Below, piece after piece: positions 7,082-15,580 of a DNA stretch of 19,313 bases. This stretch comes from Limnochordia bacterium (GTDB lineage: Bacteria > Bacillota > Limnochordia > DUMW01), in NCBI GenBank assembly GCA_023230925.1, contig JALNWK010000053.1:1-19313 (forward strand). Reading direction: 5' to 3'. The stretch's first letter is position 1, and each line of letters opens with the position of its first letter. The translations under genes and the position numbers were made by a program. The notes under the pieces are model-generated. The model was given only the letters and a program-made list of their open reading frames with translations, was not told the origin of the DNA and searched no databases.

Positions 7082-9523
7082 TCAGACTCCCCGGTAAAAA
7101 TGTCCTAGAGTATAGTCCCCTCTTAGCATATCTAGAAGCTCCCCCTCAATACTGGCTAAGCCCTCATCGTCAGCAGACAAGGCCTCCCGGTACAGGCGGA
7201 CAATGGTAATAGCCTCGGGCAACTGATGCAATCGCAGATCTAGGCGAATCACTGAAACTCCCACCCGTTTAAGTGTAGGTATAGTTCTAAGGGCCGCAAG
7301 TTCCTTGGAATTGAACAAATGCATGCGGCAAGAGCCATCGGTACGAATCGGAAAAGTAAAATTCATCCGATCTACTAAAGCCCCTCTCCCGTCCCCCAGA
7401 CAATGCTGACAACCAAGAAGCTGACCTGGACAATACTCAGAAACCATCAATGGCAATCGTCCGTGGACAATGACCTCGGTGGGAGTAGCCCCAGTGGCAA
7501 TGGTACTAATCTGAGAGAGGGTCAACTCCACAGACAAGCACACCCTTGCACATCCTAGATCACCCATCCGCTTCAGTGCGATGCGGTTATAAACGTTAAA
7601 CGAGAAGTCTGCCCCAAGGGGACCCTTGCCTCTTAGTGCATAGAGAGTACCAAGGTTACCAACTAGAAATCCCTGGGGCAGATCGTCCTCGGCTGCTTCG
7701 ACAATCCGCACAATCTCCGCCAGCTCTCTGCGCTGGGTGATTCGAGGAAAAGCCCACAAAAGCTCTATTTCCTGCTTCTTAGCTAGATCCCTTGCGGCAA
7801 CGTACTCCTCCAAGGGATAGACCGCACTTTGACACTGGTTGTGGCCACCTTTGAATCTTTCCCCGCCGAAGTAGATAAGATCCGCCCCCGCCTCACTTAA
7901 GGGCACAATGGCTTCCTTCTCATTGATATATACCGCTAGTTTGGGATTAGTTCCTTCTTTCGGGCGGACCGATGGATGAATGATTTGGTAACTTGAGTCA
8001 ATAGCCGGTCGCCGAAAATGGTTGGTGCGTAGCTCCGACAAGAGCTCAAAGGCCTTCCTGCGCACCCGTTTTATCTCCCCTAAGGGCACCATTACTTCAC
8101 CGGTAATAATCACTTCACACTCCTCAGCCCGGAAGGGGACATTACCCAATTGCAGCAGTTTTTCCGAAACAACCTCCTCGGTCAGTGGCTGGGTACGGGC
8201 AGGTTGACCCACCCCCTGGCTTATTTGTTTCACATAGTTCCCGTCATCATCCCAAAGCTCCAAGGTAAAGGGTTGACCGACCATTGCCGTTGCCTTGATT
8301 CTTACCGGCACAGTGCGCCAACACCGGGGGGATGTATAAGTATCAATGGCTTGGGGGTCGGTGACCCGCTTGTATACCTCATCGCCCATGCTTACTCTAC
8401 CCCGATGCCGCCAATTAACAATGGACCCAGCGTCAGCGGTCTTAACCGGTCTACTTCCTTGGCGCAGATCAAGGACAGTGCTCTTACGAGGGCCATTATT
8501 CGTTTCCCAAAACTGAACCTGTTCCTTTTCTATGAGTTTTTTATCTATCTTGACCCAAACCCGATCCTGACTCACCTTAACTACCTGTCCTTGGTAAACA
8601 CCCCGATTGCCCGGGTAATGATAGTTAACTAACTGCTCACCCCGACTACCCCACAAATGGCCCAAAGTAAACCCTCTGCTAAAGGCGGCCTCCAACTGGT
8701 TTCTTTCTTCCTCCCTAGCTACAAAGCCCAGAGGATCCCCAATGGCTCGGTCCAGTGCCTCCCGGTATACTTTGGTGACGATAGCCACATATTCCGGTGC
8801 CTTCATTCGCCCTTCAATCTTTAGGGCTGCTACCCCGCTTTGCACAATAGAGCCAAGACGTTCAAGAGTACATAAATCCTTGGTGCTTAGCAGATACCCG
8901 GCTAGACCCTTACTGCCGGGTAAGTTCAGACAATACCTCATCCGACAGGGTTGGGCACATCTACCTCGGTTACCACTGCGCCCACCCAGAAGTGAACTGA
9001 AAAGACACTGGCCTGAATAGGAAACGCAAAGGGCACCGTGGGCAAAAATCTCAATCTCAATGGGGCTGGCGGCCCTCAGCAGGGATATCTCCTCCAAGGA
9101 AAGTTCCCTAGCAAGGACAACCCGGCTAATGCCAAGTTCCTCAAGGACCCTAAGATCCGAGGGATTATGCACCGTCATCTGGGTACTAGCATGGAGAGGA
9201 ATCCTGGTGAATTCCTTGGCCAGTTCCACTACCGCCAAATCCTGGACAATCAGTGCGTCAACACCAATTTCGTGGAGAAAGCGCAGATGGTCTACTAACT
9301 CCTCTAGCTCCGGATCGGCTACAATGGTATTTACCGTAACGTAAAGCCTTACCCCCCGGATGTGACAATAGTCAACGGCTTCCACTAGTTGCCTTTGATC
9401 AAAATTCGCTGCATAGGCCCGAGCACTGAAGGCAGTCCCACCAACGTAAACACTGTCTGCCCCATTTTCCACGGCAGCCCGTAAAGCATCAAAACTCCCC
9501 GCGGGTGCCAATAGTTCCACCAT
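7082..9523 (-). CDS. U32 family protein with DUF3656 (RNA hydroxylation-type)
   Basis: The U32 family was named as a collagenase-like peptidase. Its best-studied members (E. coli RlhA and the TrhP/YrrN-O proteins) are needed for prephenate-dependent hydroxylation of 23S rRNA C2501 or tRNA U34. The N-terminal TIM-barrel-like part starts at MVELLAPAGS and carries the family signature EIFAHGALCVSYSGQC (158-173), with further Cys at 189, 193 and 198. The middle (about 390-520) matches the DUF3656 insert type. A second barrel half ends with a Cys cluster, EYCPGQLLGCQHC (696-708). These Cys groups plausibly bind an Fe-S cluster (inference). At 813 aa it is the long form common in Clostridia. The ATG follows GGAGGTT closely. 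It sits between the NIF3-like gene and mutS2. Which RNA it modifies is unknown. Confidence 0.9.
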   Translation of the reverse strand: MVELLAPAGSFDALRAAVENGADSVYVGGTAFSARAYAANFDQRQLVEAVDYCHIRGVRLYVTVNTIVADPELEELVDHLRFLHEIGVDALIVQDLAVVELAKEFTRIPLHASTQMTVHNPSDLRVLEELGISRVVLARELSLEEISLLRAASPIEIEIFAHGALCVSYSGQCLFSSLLGGRSGNRGRCAQPCRMRYCLNLPGSKGLAGYLLSTKDLCTLERLGSIVQSGVAALKIEGRMKAPEYVAIVTKVYREALDRAIGDPLGFVAREEERNQLEAAFSRGFTLGHLWGSRGEQLVNYHYPGNRGVYQGQVVKVSQDRVWVKIDKKLIEKEQVQFWETNNGPRKSTVLDLRQGSRPVKTADAGSIVNWRHRGRVSMGDEVYKRVTDPQAIDTYTSPRCWRTVPVRIKATAMVGQPFTLELWDDDGNYVKQISQGVGQPARTQPLTEEVVSEKLLQLGNVPFRAEECEVIITGEVMVPLGEIKRVRRKAFELLSELRTNHFRRPAIDSSYQIIHPSVRPKEGTNPKLAVYINEKEAIVPLSEAGADLIYFGGERFKGGHNQCQSAVYPLEEYVAARDLAKKQEIELLWAFPRITQRRELAEIVRIVEAAEDDLPQGFLVGNLGTLYALRGKGPLGADFSFNVYNRIALKRMGDLGCARVCLSVELTLSQISTIATGATPTEVIVHGRLPLMVSEYCPGQLLGCQHCLGDGRGALVDRMNFTFPIRTDGSCRMHLFNSKELAALRTIPTLKRVGVSVIRLDLRLHQLPEAITIVRLYREALSADDEGLASIEGELLDMLRGDYTLGHFYRGV

Positions 9524-9546
9524 TTATGCAACCTCCATGCGATCAG

Positions 9547-10497
9547 CTACTTACTGCGACTGTGTCTAATAAACCCTGAGCAAGCAATGATCTCCATACC
9601 CGAAAGCTTGTCCAACAACAAGTTCATGCCCAGAGAATCGCTGGCCATGTGTCCGGCAATGACAACATTAATATGTGCTTTTTTAGCCTCTTCCAGATTG
9701 TTCTCCCCAATATGCATGCAGACGATGGTCCCCACCCCGGCAACGGCATATTTCTCGAACATATCCTTTGAACCGCCAGTGCCTCCAGTCATGTCAACAA
9801 AGACCTTACCTGCCCGCCCCTTTTTGTCCCCGGCAACTATCTTAAGGCCAGCTTCGTCACTTTTGGCCTGGGCATACTCGGGCTCTTCCAACAGGAGTTC
9901 AAGGACATCCCCCAAGATCCGAGGACTGTTTTCGTCAAACTTCTGCTGAAGATAACTGGCCACGTGGTTATCTGCTGGGGTATGAATACACATCAGTGGA
10001 ATATCCAATAATCGGGCTGCATCCCGAGCCCGCTGATGGTTGGTTGGTAGCAGAGCTCGTTCCACCTGGCTAATCCGCTCCTTCAGCACACCTTCGGCCA
10101 CGTTAATGGGAACACCCAGCATAGCCGCTAGATCCTCTTGCATATGCATCACTTGGTACAGTCTAGCTAGGGCCGTACCCTCCGGATGATGGGATAGAAC
10201 CAGGTCGATGCGCCGCCCCTTTTCCTTTAACCGGTCGGCGAGCAACACCTCACCCACTTCCATGTCAATACCGGCTAGGATCGAGCCGACCTCAATATTC
10301 TCATCTCCATAGAGGATCCGGGTATCGGCATAGGGATTGGTCAAACGTTCCTGGTCAAAGAATTCCTTTTCTTTGTCCTTCATCTGGCTGTATTCCTCGG
10401 CTGACTGTTTTAACTGTTGTTCCACAATCTCCTTACCCCGGGGATCAACAGCAATCCCCTCGGTAACCGCAAACCGATATAACTCACCTAGTTTCAT
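9547..10497 (-). CDS. NIF3-like dinuclear metal-centre protein
   Basis: The 316-aa protein resembles the long clostridial/Thermoanaerobacter form annotated as NGG1p-interacting factor NIF3. The general NIF3 fold binds two metal ions; its cellular role is unsettled, with GTP cyclohydrolase-like and hydrolase activities proposed for relatives. Likely metal-site motifs are AGIDMEVGE (75-83), SHHPEG (102-107), HTPADNH (172-178), MHIGE (261-265) and AGHMASDSLG (281-290). No signal peptide or membrane segment is present. The ATG at 10497 lies 9 nt after GGAGG. An earlier ATG in between is out of frame and stops after six codons. It lies 93 bp after polX and 23 bp before the U32 gene, so it is probably co-transcribed with them. 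Confidence 0.85.
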   Translation of the reverse strand: MKLGELYRFAVTEGIAVDPRGKEIVEQQLKQSAEEYSQMKDKEKEFFDQERLTNPYADTRILYGDENIEVGSILAGIDMEVGEVLLADRLKEKGRRIDLVLSHHPEGTALARLYQVMHMQEDLAAMLGVPINVAEGVLKERISQVERALLPTNHQRARDAARLLDIPLMCIHTPADNHVASYLQQKFDENSPRILGDVLELLLEEPEYAQAKSDEAGLKIVAGDKKGRAGKVFVDMTGGTGGSKDMFEKYAVAGVGTIVCMHIGENNLEEAKKAHINVVIAGHMASDSLGMNLLLDKLSGMEIIACSGFIRHSRSK

Positions 10498-10590
10498 TGT
10501 TCATAACCTCCAACCTGACATTTACTCGTCGAGCTTAATCCCAAGAACAGCTCTGCAAGCCTAGTGACATCAAATATCTTCGTTCCAATT

Positions 10591-12303
10591 TTAGCACTCC
10601 CCAGCAAGATAATCCATCAGGCGTCCCAAGGGCCAACAATTGATTACATCCTCTTGAGTAAGCCAGGCTCGCCGCCCCACCCAAAGACCATAGGTCAAAA
10701 AACCGAACTGAATGGGGGAATGGGCGTCACTGTTAATCGCAAGTTTGACACCCCTTTCTACCGCTTGCCGGGCGTAGGTCTCATCCACATCAAGTCGTTC
10801 GGGATGACTGTTGATCTCTAAGGCGGTACCGGTGCGGACAGCAGCCTCAATAATCCGTTCAATATCCACGCCATATCCCTCCCGCTTACCAAGGAGCCTA
10901 CCGGTTAAATGACCGATGATGTCCACATGGGGGTTTTCCATGGCGGCAATAATCCTACGGGTCATGGTTTCCCGGTCAAGGTGGAAACTCCGATGAATGC
11001 TGGCCACCACCACATCAAGCTCCTTCAATACAGAATCGGGCAGATCAAGTTGCCCATCCTCCAGGATATCCACCTCGATACCGGCCAGGACCGTAAAGTC
11101 ATTTAACTCCCGATTGACCTGCTCAATCTCTTTCCGTTGCTCCCTGATCCGCTCAGGGGTAAGTCCCCCGGCAATTTTCAGAGATTGGGAATGATCACAA
11201 AGGGCCACATAAGATAATCCCGCCCGTTTAGCCCCTTGGGCCATTTCCACAATGCTGCTGGTCCCATCGCTGTAATTTGTATGGACATGGAGATCCCCCG
11301 CTAGATCCTCTGGCTCAATGAGGGTGGGCAGCTTCCCTTCTAGGGCCAACTCCACCTCTCCTTGGTCCTCCCGCATTTCCGGAGGGATATACTGCATCCC
11401 GACACTAGCGTAGATGTCCTCTTCATCGGTAACCGCAAGGGAGCCCCTCTCGTCAGTTAACCCCTCGGGGCCAATGGAAATACCGTGTTTAGCTGCTACC
11501 TCTGTCATTTTGTGCAGATGGGATGCAGCACCGGATAGCAAATACCACCGTAGGGGAAAAATATCCGGTGCAACCAGAAATATATGGACCCTTAGGCCCT
11601 CTACCACAAGTTCTAGACAATGATCCTTGGCGCGAGGAGTCTCTTTTAGTAAGGGATACTTGGCGATCGCCCCAGGGAAGCCAGCAAAGTCTTCACTGAC
11701 CACCAACAGATCCACCCGGTCCAGTACGCGGCATCTTCGCCGCAGCTGCCCTGTGGCTTCCACCCGGCATACTCGTGGTATGCAGCGACAGAAATCTCCA
11801 AGGTGTCTTTCCAACAGAACGGCGGTGGAGATGAGCATCTTACCTTGGTATTGCTCATAACGGGCCATTCCCCGCTGGAGGCGTTCCACCGACTTTGGTC
11901 CAAGACCCGCTACTCCTTGAAGCTTCCCTTGGGCCAAGGCCTCCGCCAGATCCTTCATTGATGAAATCCCCAGTTCTTGATGAAGAAGCCGGGCAGTTTT
12001 GATTCCCACCCCAGGGACCCTGGATACCTCCAGTAGACCCGCTGGAAAGCGACCCTTTAGCTCCTCATACTGCGAAATAGTCCCGGTTCTAAGCCATTCA
12101 TCAATATTGGAGGCAATAGCGGCTCCTACACCGGGGATTTGTCTTAGGGCGTCTTGCCTGTGCAATGAACGAATATCTTGTGGTAAATTCTGAATGCTTT
12201 TGGCAGCCCGCCGGTATGCTCTAGTTTTAAAGGGGTTTTCATCGGCTAGGTCCAACAAAGTTGCCATTTCCTGGAGCAACAATGCCACCTGTATGTTTTC
12301 CAC
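10591..12303 (-). CDS. polX: PolX-type DNA polymerase/PHP exonuclease, polymerase site degenerate
   Basis: PolX proteins join a family X (Pol beta-like) polymerase to a C-terminal PHP 3'-5' exonuclease and act in base-excision repair. Present here are an N-terminal 8-kDa-like domain with ENPFKTRAYR, helix-hairpin-helix motifs (IPGVGAAIA, VPGVGIKTA, VAGLGPKS), a polymerase palm (about 170-310) and a PHP domain (about 335-565). The PHP metal motifs are complete: DLHVHTNYSDG (337-347), CDHS (369-372), EVDIL, HLTG and NSDAHS (524-529). The palm is not. The usual GDID reads DRVD (Arg196 for the first Asp) and the third catalytic Asp is His240 in RVHIFLV; TGS becomes SGA. It is therefore probably a nuclease without polymerase activity. 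I choose GTG at 12303 because AGGAG lies 7 nt before it. This gives 570 aa, the length of Bacillus PolX, and removes an overlap with cvpA implied by ATG 12360. Confidence 0.93.
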   Translation of the reverse strand: MENIQVALLLQEMATLLDLADENPFKTRAYRRAAKSIQNLPQDIRSLHRQDALRQIPGVGAAIASNIDEWLRTGTISQYEELKGRFPAGLLEVSRVPGVGIKTARLLHQELGISSMKDLAEALAQGKLQGVAGLGPKSVERLQRGMARYEQYQGKMLISTAVLLERHLGDFCRCIPRVCRVEATGQLRRRCRVLDRVDLLVVSEDFAGFPGAIAKYPLLKETPRAKDHCLELVVEGLRVHIFLVAPDIFPLRWYLLSGAASHLHKMTEVAAKHGISIGPEGLTDERGSLAVTDEEDIYASVGMQYIPPEMREDQGEVELALEGKLPTLIEPEDLAGDLHVHTNYSDGTSSIVEMAQGAKRAGLSYVALCDHSQSLKIAGGLTPERIREQRKEIEQVNRELNDFTVLAGIEVDILEDGQLDLPDSVLKELDVVVASIHRSFHLDRETMTRRIIAAMENPHVDIIGHLTGRLLGKREGYGVDIERIIEAAVRTGTALEINSHPERLDVDETYARQAVERGVKLAINSDAHSPIQFGFLTYGLWVGRRAWLTQEDVINCWPLGRLMDYLAGEC

Positions 12304-12331
12304 ATAGGTACTCCTTTCCAAATGAACACCC

Positions 12332-12820
12332 TCACCCAAATAATCTTGTAATAGTTCCATACATAAAAGGAAGCCAAGTGAAGATCCGGTAAGTAATCCC
12401 GGAGGTTTCCACTACTCCCCCTAGTTTTGTCAAAATACTAAGTTTCGAACCAAAAACGAAGGTGATGAAACTGCCAGTAATCACAAAGGCACACAAAAGG
12501 CCAAATCCAGCACCCACAATACGATCGGAAGTGCCAAACCGGCCCTGTTGCATGATGTCCTTTAACCATCGCCCCATCAGACCCACTACCACAGTAATAC
12601 TAACACTGACTAATAAAAACACAAAAGCACCCAATAGCACATAGGGGACATTCAGGCGGGCTGAGAGGGCCTGGCCCCACGACTCGTGGGTCTTAAGGGC
12701 AAAGAACAGACCTAGCATAGGTCCCCCGATCCTGCCGAGATGGAAAACAAATCCATCACGGAAACCCCGATAGCCCATGACTAGGAAAAAAGCTAGGACC
12801 AAAACATCAAACCAGCTCAT
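12332..12820 (-). CDS. CvpA family membrane protein
   Basis: This small integral membrane protein has about four predicted hydrophobic segments: near residues 4-18, 28-42, 58-84 and 105-126. The family is named after colicin V production in E. coli. In Bacillus the homologue YshB lies, as here, between zapA and polX, but its function is not well defined. The 162-aa length is typical. The start ATG is 7 nt after GGAGG and overlaps the zapA stop by 4 nt (ATGA), indicating translational coupling. The following polX begins 28 nt after its stop. Confidence 0.85.
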   Translation of the reverse strand: MSWFDVLVLAFFLVMGYRGFRDGFVFHLGRIGGPMLGLFFALKTHESWGQALSARLNVPYVLLGAFVFLLVSVSITVVVGLMGRWLKDIMQQGRFGTSDRIVGAGFGLLCAFVITGSFITFVFGSKLSILTKLGGVVETSGITYRIFTWLPFMYGTITRLFG

Positions 12821-13104
12821 CGAGCTTCCTCCAAAAGCTTCAGTAGCTCCTCATTATCCTTGCGGGCTTGATGTAGCTCACCGGCCAGATTCAACGATAC
12901 TAGTACCGCCACCTTATATAGTGGTAGTCCCTTATACTTCATCTGTAATGCCGATATTCTTTCATCAACCTCTCGGGCCACCTCAGCAATATACTCCTTG
13001 GGTACTGCTCCCCTTATTACATAGCTTTCACCGTAGATCTCCACTTTTTCGGTCACCAGAGGCTTTTGCTCAACGCTTCCTACGGCCCTTTGGTCCTTTG
13101 CCAC
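12817..13104 (-). CDS. zapA: Cell division protein ZapA
   Basis: ZapA is a cytoplasmic FtsZ-associated protein that promotes Z-ring bundling. The 95-aa sequence has the conserved start of the globular head, VEIYGESYVIRG (about 21-32). The region following (VDERISALQMKY, then VAVLVSLNLAGEL) matches the family. A Lys/Glu-rich C-terminal coiled coil, KDNEELLKLLEEAR, would form the dimer/tetramer. The start GTG at 13104 is weakly positioned behind GGGTGAAGG, so the extended 15-20 residue N-terminus could be partly untranslated. It lies between pheT (24 bp) and cvpA (4-nt overlap), the same order as in Bacillus. Confidence 0.92.
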   Translation of the reverse strand: MAKDQRAVGSVEQKPLVTEKVEIYGESYVIRGAVPKEYIAEVAREVDERISALQMKYKGLPLYKVAVLVSLNLAGELHQARKDNEELLKLLEEAR

Positions 13105-13128
13105 CGTCCTTCACCCCCCGCCCGACGT

Positions 13129-15549
13129 TTAACGGCGTAGACTTACCTTTAGCTCCTCTTGCAGTCTTTCTTCAAGTTCGCTTTCGATCTGGACGATCTC
13201 CTCATCCACTAAGGTGCGATCCTCTGCCTGATACGTCACCGTATATGCGAGACTGCGGTACCCTGTTGGGACCTGTTTTCCGGTATACACATCAAATAGC
13301 CAAATGTCCTTAACAAGTTTCCCGCCGACTTCCTTGATCACATCGACCACCGCGTTGGATTGAACCTCCTTTGGAACAAGGAAGGCCATATCCCTCTTTA
13401 CAAATGGATAGCGAATAATACCCACATAAGTCCGCTTAGCATCACACTTAGTAAGTAATGCTTCCACATCAAACTCCGCTACGTATGTCGATTCCTCTAA
13501 TCCAAACCTTGCGGCACAATTGGGATGCAGTTGTCCTAGATAACCGATACTTTCACCGCCCACTAGAATCGTACCCCGTCTACCAGGATGCAAATAGGGA
13601 CACTCACTGGGCATGAAGGTTAACTGCTGGGCACCGAGTCGATCCGCTAAAAGCTCCACAATCCCTTTTAGGTCATAGAAATCTACATCCTGCGGATCAT
13701 GACCCCAGCTTATGCCAGGTCGCAACCCGGTCAAAAGCAGGGCACCCATCTCCCGTTCAATAGGTAGACCATTCTTCCCCTCCACCGGCCAGAACACCCG
13801 ACCTAACTCGAATAAATGGACGTTTTCCGCCTGCCGGGATAGATTCCGCACAGCGGTATTGATTAACCCCGGCAAAAGACTTGTGCGCATCATACTCTGC
13901 CCTTCGCTCAAAGGGTTGGCAATGGTCAACACCTTCGATAGGTCCCGTTCAAAGACCGGGGTGTTTGCTTCAAGCCTCGCCAGATCATCGGGACTAATGA
14001 AACTGTAATTGAGAACCTCCTGCAACCCAGAGGCAATCAATAGCTCTCTGATCGTATCTCGCCCCGAAAGGAGCACGGTCTGGCCGGCAAATATCGTCTC
14101 GGTAGTTGGTAGCTCCGCCTTAATCCGATCATAGCCATATAGCCGGGCCACTTCCTCAATGATATCTGCTTCAATCCCCAGATCTCGCCGGAAGCTCGGG
14201 ACAAGCACGATTAGCTTTTCCCCATCATATTCAACCGCAAGCTCTAGTCCTGCAAGCATTTCGGCCATTTCCTCCGGAGAGATGTCTGTGCCCAAAACCT
14301 TGTTCACCATCTGTGGCCGAACAGAAATGCGCATTGGGACATCGTCGACATTGTTCACATCGATCATCCCGGATAAAACATTGGCCCCGGCCAGTTCCTG
14401 CATCAACTGGCATGCCCGCTCTAGCGCATAGGTTGTTCCCGCAGGATCAAGGCCCTTTTCAAACCGGGCCGCAGCTTCACTATGCAATCCTAGTCTGCGC
14501 CCCGTCCGTCTAACACTAGCAGCCTTGAAATTAGCCGATTCCAGCAGAATATTCCTGGTTTCGGAAGTCACTTCCACATGGGCGCCACCCATGATCCCTG
14601 CAATGCAGACAGGTTCTGCTCCATCGGCAATCACTAAATCTTCGTTAGTTAGCGTACGCTCCACCCCGTCTAGGGTAACCATCTGCTCCCCTTGGTGGGC
14701 GCGCCTGATGACCAACTGGCGCTCTGCTAGTTTATCGTAATCGAAAGCATGCAGGGGCTGGCCTGTCTCCAACATGACAAAGTTTGTAATATCCACAATA
14801 TTATTGATTGGACGCATACCCGCAGCCCTTAGGTACTGCTGCATCCAAATCGGTGAAGGTCCAATCTCTACCCCCGTAACGAGCCGTGCACAATAACGGG
14901 GACATAAATCCGGGCTCAGCACCTGTATACTTGTCCATTCTGTAATCGGAGAAGCCGACTCGGTAAAGGGACACTGGGGTATTGTCACTTTCCTACCCAA
15001 CATCGCCGCTACTTCACGCGCCACCCCGATCACGCTAAGAAGATCAGGCCGGTTAGCGTAAATATCTATTTCGAAAGCAACATCATCTAGGAATAAGGCT
15101 TCCTCAATCCTCGTCCCTGGAGTAAAGTCATCCGGCAGTTCAATAATCCCTTGATGGTCATCGCCTATTCCCAGTTCATCGGCCGCACATAACATGCCGA
15201 AGGACTTCACACCACGAATAACGGCCTCCTGTACCAATAGCCCACTAGGTAGCTGGGCACCGGGCAATGCCACAGCGCTCACCATACCTTCCCTTACATT
15301 CGGAGCGCCACAGACTACACTTCGCACATCGTTAGGTCCCACTTCCACATCACATATGGTCAAGCGATCTGCCTGGGAATGAGGGGCTACTTTGAGTACC
15401 TTCCCCACAACTACCTTCCCTTGGAAATCTACCCCCATTGGTTCCATTCGATCAACGGTAACACCACTCATAGTCAGACGAGCGGCCAACTCCTCCACAG
15501 GCAGCTCTACATTTACATATTCTTTAATCCATCGATAAGATAACCGCAA
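13129..15549 (-). CDS. pheT: Phenylalanyl-tRNA synthetase beta subunit
   Basis: This is the larger subunit of the alpha2-beta2 PheRS, which recognises tRNA-Phe and edits mischarged Tyr-tRNA-Phe. Domains in order: N-terminal B1; EMAP/OB-fold tRNA-binding region (about 40-150, GKVVVGKV... VVCGAPNVREG); B3/B4 editing domain (about 215-390, with ETGQPLHAFDYDKL and IAGIMGG); B5 (about 405-475); a catalytic-like core; and the C-terminal ferredoxin-fold anticodon-binding domain (about 712-805). The 806-aa length is normal. The predicted start is TTG at 15549, about 7 nt behind GGGGTG; it gives MRLSYRWIKEYV, which matches the usual PheT N-terminus. It is separated from pheS by 31 bp and is surely in one transcript with it. 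Confidence 0.97.
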   Translation of the reverse strand: MRLSYRWIKEYVNVELPVEELAARLTMSGVTVDRMEPMGVDFQGKVVVGKVLKVAPHSQADRLTICDVEVGPNDVRSVVCGAPNVREGMVSAVALPGAQLPSGLLVQEAVIRGVKSFGMLCAADELGIGDDHQGIIELPDDFTPGTRIEEALFLDDVAFEIDIYANRPDLLSVIGVAREVAAMLGRKVTIPQCPFTESASPITEWTSIQVLSPDLCPRYCARLVTGVEIGPSPIWMQQYLRAAGMRPINNIVDITNFVMLETGQPLHAFDYDKLAERQLVIRRAHQGEQMVTLDGVERTLTNEDLVIADGAEPVCIAGIMGGAHVEVTSETRNILLESANFKAASVRRTGRRLGLHSEAAARFEKGLDPAGTTYALERACQLMQELAGANVLSGMIDVNNVDDVPMRISVRPQMVNKVLGTDISPEEMAEMLAGLELAVEYDGEKLIVLVPSFRRDLGIEADIIEEVARLYGYDRIKAELPTTETIFAGQTVLLSGRDTIRELLIASGLQEVLNYSFISPDDLARLEANTPVFERDLSKVLTIANPLSEGQSMMRTSLLPGLINTAVRNLSRQAENVHLFELGRVFWPVEGKNGLPIEREMGALLLTGLRPGISWGHDPQDVDFYDLKGIVELLADRLGAQQLTFMPSECPYLHPGRRGTILVGGESIGYLGQLHPNCAARFGLEESTYVAEFDVEALLTKCDAKRTYVGIIRYPFVKRDMAFLVPKEVQSNAVVDVIKEVGGKLVKDIWLFDVYTGKQVPTGYRSLAYTVTYQAEDRTLVDEEIVQIESELEERLQEELKVSLRR

Positions 15550-15580
15550 TTATGTTCACCCCAAATCTTACCAGTGCCGG

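Noticed and set aside
10474..10503. Out-of-frame ATG 6-codon ORF (MNNETR) just before the NIF3-like gene
   Set aside because: Too short, no independent Shine-Dalgarno, and no attenuator structure; likely chance.
12301..12360. Longer polX start at ATG 12360, overlapping cvpA by 29 bp
   Set aside because: AGGAG is correctly spaced before GTG 12303, and that start gives the family's normal N-terminus and length; the extra 19 residues match nothing.
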